This document shows, piece by piece, positions 52,583 through 60,706 of a stretch of 64,000 nucleotides of DNA. Each line of letters opens with the position of its first letter. Position 1 is the first letter of the stretch. This stretch comes from Imperialibacter sp. EC-SDR9. Its GTDB lineage: Bacteria > Bacteroidota > Bacteroidia > Cytophagales > Cyclobacteriaceae. The notes below the pieces were generated by a model, which was given only the letters and a program-made list of their open reading frames with translations, was not told where the DNA came from and made no database searches. The stretch spans positions 62,001 to 126,000 of the forward strand of contig NZ_LR701582.1 in NCBI RefSeq assembly GCF_902498805.1, read 5' to 3'. A program made the position numbers and the translations under genes.

Positions 52583-52936
52583 CTAATGAACCCCATCGTT
52601 TTTGGCAATTCGCCTTACTTCCATCGTATTACCCTCGCCTTGCAGCACGGGGCATCCTTTGGCAAACTCTACTGCTTCTTCAACCGACGCTGCCCTTACG
52701 GTAATAAAACCGCCGATGGTTTCCTTGATGTCGCCGAAGGGGCCGTTGGTCACGACCTTTTTCGAACTCACAACCCGTGCGTTGTCGAATGGAAGGCCGG
52801 TGCCACTAACAAATTTGTTTTGCGCTGCAATGCCACCGATCCAATCCATGGTTTGCTTCATCCACTCCTGCATTTGCTCGGCCGAGGCTACTTTGGCCCC
52901 GTCTTCATGCCTCATGATCAATACATACTCATCCAT
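52583..52936 (-). CDS. DGPF/YciI family protein, partner of the ECF42 sigma factor
   Basis: The 117-residue protein has the YCII fold: YVLIMRHEDGAKVASAEQMQEWMKQTMDWIGGIA at the start, then VVTNGPFGDIKETIGGFITVRAASVEEAVEFAKGCPVL with the NGPF variant of the DGPF motif, and EVRRI at the end. DGPF genes are the conserved neighbours of ECF42 sigma genes and probable members of the regulon; their biochemical activity is not settled. It lies upstream of the sigma gene on the same strand with the hairpin between. Confidence 0.92.
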   Translation of the reverse strand: MDEYVLIMRHEDGAKVASAEQMQEWMKQTMDWIGGIAAQNKFVSGTGLPFDNARVVSSKKVVTNGPFGDIKETIGGFITVRAASVEEAVEFAKGCPVLQGEGNTMEVRRIAKNDGVH

Positions 52937-53032
52937 GATAGTAATCTTTAGTGTTTCAGATAATTGATTTATACCCTCATATCAAATGAGTAGCGATCAA
53001 TTGGACAGGTTGTAGAAATTATTTTCGGGAAG

Positions 53033-53383
53033 TTAGGAAAGACTTTCAGTTTTCAGGAAATCGCCATCTACAATCAGTAGCTTCACGCCCTTTTCTGACA
53101 CTGACCGATGGGAGCTTAGCTCGTCGGATACTACATAGCTCATGTTTTTCCCCAATTTAAAGGTGCTTCCGTCCTCCATCTCGGTGATAAACTCCCCCTC
53201 AATGCAGTAAACAATATGCCCTTTCTGACACCAGTGATCTGCGAGGTAGCCAGCCCCATATTCAACAATGCGCACTCTTAATCCCGGCATTTGGAGTGTT
53301 TGCCAAAAGGAGGTGCCGGTTTCACCGGGATACTCGGTCTTTGGAATGGAATGCCAGTCGATGGTTTGGAAAGGAATGTTCAT
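53033..53383 (-). CDS. DHCW-motif-type cupin fold protein
   Basis: I start at 53383 (MNIPFQTIDWHSIPKTEYPGETGTSFWQTLQMPGLRVRIVEYGAGYLADHWCQKGH). The frame is open to 53464, but the added part overlaps the upstream gene and looks out of family. The 116-residue chain is a single-domain cupin with GHIVYCIEGEFITEMEDGSTFKLGKNMSYVVSDELSSHRSVSEKGVKLLIVDG. The metal or ligand site probably uses the His in ADHWCQKGH. The upstream gene ends at 53391, 7 bp away, so they are linked. Confidence 0.87.
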   Translation of the reverse strand: MNIPFQTIDWHSIPKTEYPGETGTSFWQTLQMPGLRVRIVEYGAGYLADHWCQKGHIVYCIEGEFITEMEDGSTFKLGKNMSYVVSDELSSHRSVSEKGVKLLIVDGDFLKTESLS

Positions 53384-53390
53384 TGTATGC

Positions 53391-53684
53391 TCAGGGTTTG
53401 AAAGACAGCCCGGCTGACACAAGGGCTTTGTGCAACTTCGGCAAGGTAGAGGGCCCCATGCCATGAAGTTGCATTATCTCTGCTTCGGTGTGGTTGGCGA
53501 GCGCCTGCACGGTGGTGATGCCCTTTCCCTGCAAGGCACGCCTGGCCGGCGCCACAAGCGTGCTCAGAAAGTCATCATCTGGTTTTTCTTCATTGGCACA
53601 AATAGGACACACGGGACAGTCGCTGCTCTTGTAGTATTGGTGTCCCTTTTTACAAGTTCTGAGGGTTTTTTCGGGAGGAGTCAT
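53391..53684 (-). CDS. Mini protein with Cys-rich head and RNAP-alpha-CTD-like helix-hairpin-helix domain
   Basis: The 97-residue protein has an N-terminal zinc-ribbon-like head (CKKGHQYYKSSDCPVCPICANE) and a C-terminal domain like that of the RNA polymerase alpha subunit, or of HhH proteins: APARRALQGKGITTVQALANHTEAEIMQLHGMGPSTLPKLHKALVSAGLSF. It may bind DNA or interact with RNA polymerase, but without an N-terminal alpha domain it cannot assemble as alpha. It is commonly annotated by this domain in Bacteroidota, with no known role. It is followed directly by the cupin gene. Confidence 0.87.
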   Translation of the reverse strand: MTPPEKTLRTCKKGHQYYKSSDCPVCPICANEEKPDDDFLSTLVAPARRALQGKGITTVQALANHTEAEIMQLHGMGPSTLPKLHKALVSAGLSFKP

Positions 53685-53751
53685 GAGAGAAGGAATGCGT
53701 GTTCTGAAATTATGAAAAAGGATTTACCTGGCCGGATCTTCATCGAAATGG

Positions 53752-53982
53752 TTAAAGCACGTGGGGAAGCCCACTGCTCTTCTCCCTTTTGAAGATCACA
53801 ATGAACTCAGTAGTACTTCCACGATCAAATAAAAACCAGCTTTCAGTTACGGGCTCAAACTTCACCAGATCCCAGCCTTCGGCTCCCCACTCGTCGAAGT
53901 TGCGACTCAGCTCCGACTGGAAGTCCTTCTTTTTCAGGTGAGCAACGCTTATGGTTACGATCTTATATTCAAATTTCTGCAT
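53752..53982 (-). CDS. DUF4177-like small protein
   Basis: The 76-residue protein begins MQKFEYKIVTISVAHLKKKDFQSELSRNFDEWGAEGWDLVKFEPV, the pattern of DUF4177 (EYK...LN.. G..GWELV), and ends in a short strand and polar tail. No function is known. The gene starts 2 bp from the stop of the upstream oxidoreductase, so it is likely read from that transcript. Confidence 0.78.
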   Translation of the reverse strand: MQKFEYKIVTISVAHLKKKDFQSELSRNFDEWGAEGWDLVKFEPVTESWFLFDRGSTTEFIVIFKREKSSGLPHVL

Positions 53983-53983
53983 A

Positions 53984-55075
53984 TCATCCTATCGACACTC
54001 TTCCCCCCTCTTTTGCAGATCGGTAAATAGCCTCCACTACCCGAATATCTTTCAAGCCTTCTTCTCCAGGCACCATCACTGCCTGTTTCTTCATGATAGC
54101 CATGGCATCGTCGTCCATTTGTTTGGCTTGCTCGTTGTTGATCGGCTTGTTCAGCTTAATGCCGTCGCTTGTTACTCCATCAATGCCGCTGTAGGCAGAG
54201 AATGGCTCCAGCTTGTACCAACCATTACTACAGTCGACCTGCATAGCATTCATGCCCCTGCCAAAGCTGGCCTCGCAGGCTGCTGTGGCTCCGCCTGGGA
54301 ATTCAAGATCGAATAGAATGGTTTCCTCTACTTCGTGGTAAATCTCGGGCCTGGTTGTGGAGGCTTTGGCCGTGACGGCTATTGGTTCCAGTCCGGTAGC
54401 ATATCGGGCAGCGTTGAGAGGGTAAACACCCATGTCGTACATTACACCGCCTCCCATTGCTTTGATCTGCTTCCAATGGTCGGTGCGCCCTTCCCTGTAG
54501 CCGGCAGCAACCGTCACCTTTTGCACTTTGCCATAGGTTTGGTCTTTTTGGAACCTCATGATTTGAATTGTATTGGGCTCATGTTGCATGCGGTAGCCTA
54601 TGCTCAGCTTCACTTTGTTTTTGTTGGCGGCATCAATCATGCTCTGGCATTCGGCCTCACTCATCGCCATGGGCTTTTCACACCACACATGCTTACCAGC
54701 GTTGGCAGCTCTTATGCTATACTCGGCGTGCATAGAAGGAGGGAGGACAACGTAAATCACGTCTATGTCCGGATTGTTGGCCAGTTGATCATAGTTGTCG
54801 TAGTTGTAAACGTTTTTGTCTTTGATGTTGTACTTCTGCTGCCATTCTGGGATTTTGGATGGCGTGCCGGTGACAATGCCAGCCAGGTAGCAGTTTTGGG
54901 TGAGCTGTAGGGCTGGAGCCAGCAGGTCACGGCTGTAGTATCCAAGCCCAACAAGGGCTACGCCCAGCTTATCTTTTTGGCGGGGAACGATGATGTTGGC
55001 AAAAGCATGAGAGCTCAATGCCAGGCCTGACAGGCCGACCAGCGATTGTCCGATAAATGTTCTTCTGTTACTCAT
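53984..55075 (-). CDS. Gfo/Idh/MocA family oxidoreductase with Tat-type leader
   Basis: The 363-residue protein has a twin-arginine-type leader (SNRRTFIGQSLVGLSGLALSSHAFA). A Rossmann domain follows with GVALVGLGYYSRDLLAPALQ (about 38-57), the NADP-site-adjacent VVLPPSMHAEYSIRAANAGKHVWCEKPMAMSEAECQSMIDAA, and a C-terminal GFO_IDH_MocA_C domain with GGGVMYDMGVYPLNAARYATG. Exported glucose-fructose-oxidoreductase-like enzymes act on sugars in the periplasm. Its start overlaps the aldo-keto reductase stop by 4 bp (55072-55075), so the two are translationally coupled and probably act on related substrates. Confidence 0.9.
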   Translation of the reverse strand: MSNRRTFIGQSLVGLSGLALSSHAFANIIVPRQKDKLGVALVGLGYYSRDLLAPALQLTQNCYLAGIVTGTPSKIPEWQQKYNIKDKNVYNYDNYDQLANNPDIDVIYVVLPPSMHAEYSIRAANAGKHVWCEKPMAMSEAECQSMIDAANKNKVKLSIGYRMQHEPNTIQIMRFQKDQTYGKVQKVTVAAGYREGRTDHWKQIKAMGGGVMYDMGVYPLNAARYATGLEPIAVTAKASTTRPEIYHEVEETILFDLEFPGGATAACEASFGRGMNAMQVDCSNGWYKLEPFSAYSGIDGVTSDGIKLNKPINNEQAKQMDDDAMAIMKKQAVMVPGEEGLKDIRVVEAIYRSAKEGGRVSIG

Positions 55076-55989
55076 AGGGCATTCTTTTTGAAATAGTCTT
55101 TCATTTTAATTCTTGTAGCCTGATCAGGTAACTCACCATAGCAAGCAGCCATATTCTCTTTCACATGTGCCACCTGTGTGGTGGCGGGAATGGTACAAGT
55201 AACAGCAGGGTTTGATATGATATACTTTAAAAAATATTCGGCCCAGCTATTAATACCATATTCCTTTGCCCAGTCAGGCAAAGAAACTCCCTGAATATAG
55301 TTAAAAAGGCCACCAGTTTCAAAGGGCTGGTTGATAATGACGGCAACACCATGATCAGCGGCAAGTGGAAGCAGGTAGTCTTCGGCTGCATTGCTGCGAA
55401 TGGAAAGGTTGATTTGAATGAAATCCAGCTTTTCCTTTTTGATAATTTCAGCCAATTGTTTGTGGGCATGGTCGAGGTAATGAGTAACGCCGACATATTT
55501 GAGTTTGCCTTCTTCTTTCAAAGACCGAAGCGTTTCCAGGTGAGTCTCCAGGTCTACAAGGTTGTGCACCTGAAGCACCGAGGGCCATTTCCGAAAGTAG
55601 CCCAACGAATTTTCGATCTGTCCTTTGCCAGCAACCTTCCCCTGTGTCCAAACTTTCGTTGCTACCCAAAGCTTATCCGTTACTTCCAGCTCTGCCGCAA
55701 GCTCTCCAATTACTTGTTCTGACCTGCCGTACATAGGAGAACTGTCAATCACCCGGCCTCCCTGGCTGATGAATTCTTTCAACACATTTCTCATAGGGGC
55801 CCTTTCGTTCTCCGATTGGCCTACATTGAAAGTCAGCCAAGAACCCATTCCTATGGCAGGGATTTGTTCTCCGGTTGATGGAATTGTTTTCATTAACATC
55901 TGGTTACCCAAAGCGGAAACGAGGCCAGGAGTGAGATAGAGGCCGGCTGCTGTTAACAGGCTTGTCTTCAAAAATGATTCTCTTGTCAT
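55072..55989 (-). CDS. Aldo/keto reductase with export leader
   Basis: The 305-residue protein begins with a Tat-like leader of degenerate twin-Arg type (TRESFLKTSLLTAAGLYLTPGLVSA). It has an AKR TIM-barrel with MGSWLTFNVG, the catalytic Tyr in DSSPMYGRSEQVIGEL, Lys in VATKVWTQG and a His in LQVHNLVDLETHLETLRSLKEEGKLKYVGVTHY. It reduces a carbonyl with NAD(P)H; the periplasmic supply of such a cofactor is unclear, so it may carry bound cofactor like its neighbour. It is first in a coupled pair with the Gfo/Idh/MocA gene. Confidence 0.9.
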   Translation of the reverse strand: MTRESFLKTSLLTAAGLYLTPGLVSALGNQMLMKTIPSTGEQIPAIGMGSWLTFNVGQSENERAPMRNVLKEFISQGGRVIDSSPMYGRSEQVIGELAAELEVTDKLWVATKVWTQGKVAGKGQIENSLGYFRKWPSVLQVHNLVDLETHLETLRSLKEEGKLKYVGVTHYLDHAHKQLAEIIKKEKLDFIQINLSIRSNAAEDYLLPLAADHGVAVIINQPFETGGLFNYIQGVSLPDWAKEYGINSWAEYFLKYIISNPAVTCTIPATTQVAHVKENMAACYGELPDQATRIKMKDYFKKNAL

Positions 55990-56078
55990 TAGTTTAAAAA
56001 TGATGCGGTAATCGGATAACTAACTGTACAAGTAGAGAAGAGAAACTAATTTACTGATTTAGAGGCTATGAAGCAAAA

Positions 56079-56111
56079 ACACCCTGACTGGCACTCAACC
56101 AATCAGGGTGT
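56079..56111 (-). terminator. Intrinsic terminator of the second large FtsX permease gene
   Basis: On the minus strand ACACCCTGATTGG and CCAGTCAGGGTGT pair across a short loop with one mismatch and are followed by TTTTT. It lies about 31 bp after the stop at 56142. Confidence 0.8.
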
Positions 56112-56141
56112 TCGTCAACAAAGTTCCTGTAAGTTATCTCT

Positions 56142-58580
56142 CTATTCCGTTCTCAAAGAACTTGAGGGATTCATTGCCGCTGCCTTGTAAGAATGGACGC
56201 TCATCGTTAGCCAGGCGATAACGAAAGACAGGCCGCCGGCAAGGGCAAACACACCCACGCCAATGGTGGTGCGATAGGCGAAGTCCTGTAGCCAGGCGTT
56301 CATGGCAAACCAGGCCAGGGGCACAGTGACCACGAAGGCAATCAACACCAGCTTCATGAATTCCTTGCTGAGCAGTAAAATAATGGAGCTAATGGATGCG
56401 CCGAGTACTTTCCTGATTCCGACTTCCTTGGTGCGCTGCTCGGCGGTGAAGGCAGCAAGACCAAATAAACCAAGGCAAGCGATAAAAATGGCCAAACCAG
56501 CAAAAATCCCAAATATCTCGCCAACCTTTTCTTCTGCCTTGTATTCTGCATTGAATTCTTCATCATAAAAAGCATATTCAAATGGCTGACCTGGGGCAAA
56601 CTCATCCCATTTACTGTGAAGGAAGCTGATGGCCTCTGGATATTCAATGGTATTCAGCCTGAAAGTGATTCGACTGGTGCTTTCACCCAGGAAGATGACA
56701 GCAGGCCTTATGTCTGTTTTCAACGACTCAAAATGAAAGTCTTTGACAACCCCTATGACTTTAAACACTGCGATTGTTGGATTTTCCGGGCTACTGCCTT
56801 CGCCGTCGAAGGTGCCCAACTCCTGTCCAATGGGATCGTCGGCTATTCCAAATTGTTTGGCAGTCGCTTCGTTGATGATGATACTTGTAGAATCTGTGCC
56901 AAAGTCCTTTGAGAAGTTACGCCCTTCTATCAACTCCATGCCCAGGGTTGGGATATAGTCGTAGTCTACATAAAACATAGCAAGGGATGTAGTGCTGTTG
57001 CTCTTTGGGTTTCTTCCCGGGAACATCGCACTATTGTTGTTGTTTGACCTGATTGGTAAAAAGCCGCTAATAGAACCACTCTGGAAGTAGTCGTTGGCTA
57101 CAACCTCATTTTTGAATGATTCGATTGACTTGTCCAGTACGTACGTGTTTTGTAGCACGATCAACTGCTCACGATCGTAGCCCAGTTTTTTTGTTTGAAT
57201 ATAGTCGAGCTGATCGAAAACGATAAGTGTACCAACCACCAGAAAGATAGAAATAGAGAATTGTAGCACCACCAATACACTTCTAAGTGAGCCGCTCTTC
57301 ATGCCAATATTTAGCTTTCCCTTCAGGACACTGGCTGGCTGGAAGGCGCTGAGAAAGAATGCCGGATAGCTGCCGGCTAAAAGACCAACAACTATCAGGA
57401 TTGCCACCAACGAGACTGCCAACGTGGGTGTGGCAAGAATGCCTAGGCTGAACACTTTCCCGGTAAGCTCATTGAAGTAGGGCAAGGCAACTGCCAGCAG
57501 TCCAATAGCCACTACAAAGGAAATAGCGGTGATAATTAAGGACTCCAAAAGAAACTGACTGACCAGGTTATGTCTGTAGGCGCCCATTACTTTTCTGACT
57601 CCCACTTCCTTGGCTCTGTTGGCAGAGCGGGCTGTAGCGAGGTTCATAAAATTGACGCAAGCAATGATCAGAATGAAAGCGGCAACCGCCGAAAAGATGT
57701 AGACATATTTGATGTCGCCCGGAGGGCCTAATTGGGCATCGACCTGAGAATGGAGGTGGATGTCGGTAACGGGCGTCATGTAGTAGCCGATGTTATTACC
57801 AGCCTCTGCGAAGTCTTCCATAGATGCGCCCATAAAGCGCTCCAGTTCCGGTCCAATATATTTCTCTACCATCTCAGGGAACTTGGCTTCCAGGTTTTCC
57901 ACCGAAGCGCCTTCAGCCAGGCGGAAATAAGTTTGAAAATTTTGACTTAACCATATCGCATTTTTGGCTTCATCAAGTGTTTCCATACTCGCCAGAATAT
58001 CAAAGTGGAAATGAGTGTTTTGAGGCAAAGGTGCCATCACACCAGTGATTTTGTAATCCTGATCGTTCGATATCTTTACCACTTTACCCACGGCCTCATC
58101 ATCTCCAAAAAGCTTTTTGGCAAGGACTTCTGTAATAACCAGCGTTTTCGGTTCTTTCAGTGCGGTGGCTGGGTCGCCTGATATCATGTTGATGCCGAAG
58201 AAATCGAATACATTGGCGTCAACGTATGCCACACTTTCTTCTTTGTACACATCCTCACCATATTTAACCAGAAAGTAGCCCCTGGTTCTGAACCGTACAT
58301 AGTCTTCTACTTCTGGAAAGTCTTCCTTCATTTGTGGACCCTGAGCAGCACTGACAACGGCGATATTGAATTCATTACCGCCAAACCGGCCAGTCATGTC
58401 CATCCGGTACATTCGTTCTGCATGCGGCAGGTGCTTGTCGAAACTGAGTTCATCCTGTACAAAAAAGACGATCAGCAGAAAGGAGCAGATGCCAATGGCC
58501 AGCCCCAATATGTTGATGAGAGAGAAAAACTTGCTTCTTCGCAACGAGCGAAAAGCAATAAGTAAGTAGTTGGTTAGCAT
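56142..58580 (-). CDS. Large FtsX-type ABC transporter permease
   Basis: The 812-residue protein begins MLTNYLLIAFRSLRRSKFFSLINILGLAIGICSFLLIVFFVQDELSFD. It has two FtsX domains: VNFMNLATARSANRAKEVGVRKVMGAYRHNLVSQFLLESLIIT (about 300-345) and FGLAAFTAEQRTKEVGIRKVLGASISSIILLLSKEFMKLVL near 690, ending AMNPSSSLRTE. MacB_PCD-like periplasmic domains lie between. Like the permease at 48577-51048 it has no ATPase partner in the window. It is the single gene of its transcript and ends at a good terminator. Confidence 0.93.
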   Translation of the reverse strand: MLTNYLLIAFRSLRRSKFFSLINILGLAIGICSFLLIVFFVQDELSFDKHLPHAERMYRMDMTGRFGGNEFNIAVVSAAQGPQMKEDFPEVEDYVRFRTRGYFLVKYGEDVYKEESVAYVDANVFDFFGINMISGDPATALKEPKTLVITEVLAKKLFGDDEAVGKVVKISNDQDYKITGVMAPLPQNTHFHFDILASMETLDEAKNAIWLSQNFQTYFRLAEGASVENLEAKFPEMVEKYIGPELERFMGASMEDFAEAGNNIGYYMTPVTDIHLHSQVDAQLGPPGDIKYVYIFSAVAAFILIIACVNFMNLATARSANRAKEVGVRKVMGAYRHNLVSQFLLESLIITAISFVVAIGLLAVALPYFNELTGKVFSLGILATPTLAVSLVAILIVVGLLAGSYPAFFLSAFQPASVLKGKLNIGMKSGSLRSVLVVLQFSISIFLVVGTLIVFDQLDYIQTKKLGYDREQLIVLQNTYVLDKSIESFKNEVVANDYFQSGSISGFLPIRSNNNNSAMFPGRNPKSNSTTSLAMFYVDYDYIPTLGMELIEGRNFSKDFGTDSTSIIINEATAKQFGIADDPIGQELGTFDGEGSSPENPTIAVFKVIGVVKDFHFESLKTDIRPAVIFLGESTSRITFRLNTIEYPEAISFLHSKWDEFAPGQPFEYAFYDEEFNAEYKAEEKVGEIFGIFAGLAIFIACLGLFGLAAFTAEQRTKEVGIRKVLGASISSIILLLSKEFMKLVLIAFVVTVPLAWFAMNAWLQDFAYRTTIGVGVFALAGGLSFVIAWLTMSVHSYKAAAMNPSSSLRTE

Positions 58581-58746
58581 AGTAGTCCTATTTTGAGTTT
58601 GATAACATCAACGGAAAAGGCGACGGTAGGTTGTATTGCAAGGTAGCTTTCTTTACCATTAAATTGTTTTGCATCTATTTGACAACATTGCTTTTGCCAA
58701 GGTTACATGGCAGATGCAAAATAGTGATGAAGGGTTGCGTCGGAGG

Positions 58747-59469
58747 TCAGTTGTTAATTACCCGCTGCGTGGTATCGGCTTTTTGGATCAGCAGGGAGTC
58801 AGGGGGACTGGTGTCGGGGAGCACGGGTGAGTCGTAGTACACAGGAGGAGGGGTGGGGAGCTCGTCTTTATTTTTATTTGGGTCGACCAACGCATCCTTC
58901 ACCTTTCGTAAAACATTAAGAAAGTTAAATGACTGAGGGCCGGCCATGGCAGCCCGTTGGTTCTCGGCTGCATCCATGCTGTATTTGCGGTAGTCGTAAA
59001 TGAGCACCTGCTGCGTAAGTGCCACCATGTTCTTTTCAACGTTTTTATATTCCTGGTCCGAGAGTTCGAGCGTCAGAATGGCTTGCTTAAACTTTTCGAT
59101 GGAAGCGGGAAGCACCGTAATATTGGCATTCTCCATCATGATGGTGTCTTTTTGGAGCATCAGCTTGGTTTCAAAAACGGGCGAATTCAATCCCTTTGGA
59201 ATAGTCAGTTGCTGCGTTTTGTAGCCAACGTACGAAACACTCACCGTGTCACTTTTGCCCACCCGCACCTTAAAAATACCTTTAAAGTCGGTAGTAGTAG
59301 CTCGCTCCTTCACCGTTATGTGAGCAAAAGGAAGGCCGGTATAACTCTCGTCTTCAAGTACCTGTCCAATTACCAACACTGAATCGGCCGGGCTCGATTG
59401 TGCATAGCTATTGCCATAGAACAAAACTGCAAAAAGAAGAGTAAGAATCAGGTTTCCCGATTGGCGCAT
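58747..59469 (-). CDS. CarboxypepD_reg-like domain secreted protein
   Basis: The 240-residue protein has a signal peptide (cleavage near SYAQ) and one carboxypeptidase regulatory-like Ig domain (VIGQVLEDESYTGLPFAHITVKERATTTDFKGIFKVRVGKSDTVSVSYVGYKTQQLTIPKG, about 35-95). An alpha/proline-rich tail follows with ISDPNKNKDELPTPPPVYYDSPVLPDTSPP-like content. Such domains open TonB-dependent receptors, but no barrel follows here, so it is probably a stand-alone periplasmic protein. Function unknown. It ends about 78 bp from the antiporter gene start-side gap. Confidence 0.82.
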   Translation of the reverse strand: MRQSGNLILTLLFAVLFYGNSYAQSSPADSVLVIGQVLEDESYTGLPFAHITVKERATTTDFKGIFKVRVGKSDTVSVSYVGYKTQQLTIPKGLNSPVFETKLMLQKDTIMMENANITVLPASIEKFKQAILTLELSDQEYKNVEKNMVALTQQVLIYDYRKYSMDAAENQRAAMAGPQSFNFLNVLRKVKDALVDPNKNKDELPTPPPVYYDSPVLPDTSPPDSLLIQKADTTQRVINN

Positions 59470-59547
59470 TGCAGGTTTTTTGAGAGCACGAAATTACGGT
59501 TCTCTATAAGAATGCCAAAACAGGTGAAATAGTTGTAACGACGCTAA

Positions 59548-60534
59548 TTATAAACGGATAAACAGGTAGTAGGTGTACGAAAAGAAGCAAAGGAGATATA
59601 GAAAGCCCTCAGCCCTGTCCAGCTTGTATTTTCCGAAAGTATACATAAAAACGAAGAGCATCATGGTGCCGCCCATGATTACATAAAGGTCAGTGTTAAG
59701 CACCGTGTCGAAAGTCAACGGGCTATATCCAGAGCTCACAAGACCCGAGGTTCCCAGCACCAGCAATAAATTGAAAACGTTGGAGCCTATGATGTTGCCT
59801 ATGGCCAGGTCTGACTTCTTATGCAGGGCAGCTACCACGGTAGTGGCTAACTCGGGCAGGGACGTGCCCGCTGCGAGAATAGTCAAACCGATCAATCTTT
59901 CGCTGACTTCAAAAAAACGGGCCATCGCCACCGCATTGTCAACAATCAGCTTCCCTCCAAAAGTAAGGCCGGCCAATCCGCCAATGACCATGAGTGTCGT
60001 CTTCACACTGGTAAAGACCACAATATCTTCTTCCTCTTCCGAACTTCCTCCTTTTTTGAGATTGAAGAAGATATAGAGCAGGAACATGGAAAACATGAAG
60101 AGCAGAATCACGGAGTCGACTATGCTAAGGATGTTTTCTTTTGCTCCAAAAAAGAGGACATCGTTGACGAGAACAAAGAAAACGAGCGTGGCGAGAAGGG
60201 AGTAGGGGATTTCTTTCCAAAGGGAGCTCTTTTGAACAGAGATGGGGTAGATAACAGCTGCAATTCCCAGAATCAGGAACATGTTGAAGATGTTTGACCC
60301 AATGATGTTGCCAAACACCGCTCCATCGTAGCCCTCCGTTCCCGATATGATATTCACCACCAACTCTGGGGCGGAGGTGCCCATGGCAACTATGGTTAAT
60401 CCAATTGCGATGTCTGAAACATGAAATCGTTTGGCAAGGGACGAGGCCCCGCTTACCAGAAAGTCTGCCCCCTTGATAAGGAGGACGAATCCTACAATAA
60501 CTAAAACGATATTGATTAGTATTTCCACGGTCAA
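59548..60534 (-). CDS. Calcium/sodium antiporter, YrbG-like CaCA family
   Basis: The 328-residue protein has about ten helices and the two inverted alpha repeats of the CaCA superfamily: GLTIVAMGTSAPELVVNIISG (about 45-65) with GNIIGSNIFNMFLILG, and GLTILAAGTSLPELATTVVAALHKKSDLAIGNIIGSNVFNLLLVLG (about 213-258). It exchanges calcium for sodium across the inner membrane. It stands alone; the phospho-sugar mutase upstream ends at its own terminator. Confidence 0.93.
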   Translation of the reverse strand: MTVEILINIVLVIVGFVLLIKGADFLVSGASSLAKRFHVSDIAIGLTIVAMGTSAPELVVNIISGTEGYDGAVFGNIIGSNIFNMFLILGIAAVIYPISVQKSSLWKEIPYSLLATLVFFVLVNDVLFFGAKENILSIVDSVILLFMFSMFLLYIFFNLKKGGSSEEEEDIVVFTSVKTTLMVIGGLAGLTFGGKLIVDNAVAMARFFEVSERLIGLTILAAGTSLPELATTVVAALHKKSDLAIGNIIGSNVFNLLLVLGTSGLVSSGYSPLTFDTVLNTDLYVIMGGTMMLFVFMYTFGKYKLDRAEGFLYLLCFFSYTYYLFIRL

Positions 60535-60658
60535 TGAGGTCGATAGTTCAAATAAGGTATACTAATATAAATATTTTTAGATTTAGTTATATAATACAGC
60601 ACGAAATCAGGGATGAATTGACCAGGATTATATTCAAAAATGCAAAAAGCGTACATAA

Positions 60659-60686
60659 GAAAGGCCCATGGGTGCATGGGCCTTTC
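60659..60686 (-). terminator. Hairpin terminator of the phospho-sugar mutase gene
   Basis: GAAAGGCCCATG-GGTG-CATGGGCCTTTC is a perfect 12-bp stem, 21 bp after the stop at 60707. On the minus strand it is followed by TTATG and a T-rich stretch. Confidence 0.75.
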
Positions 60687-60706
60687 AAGAAAAAGCGGCA
60701 AATCTG

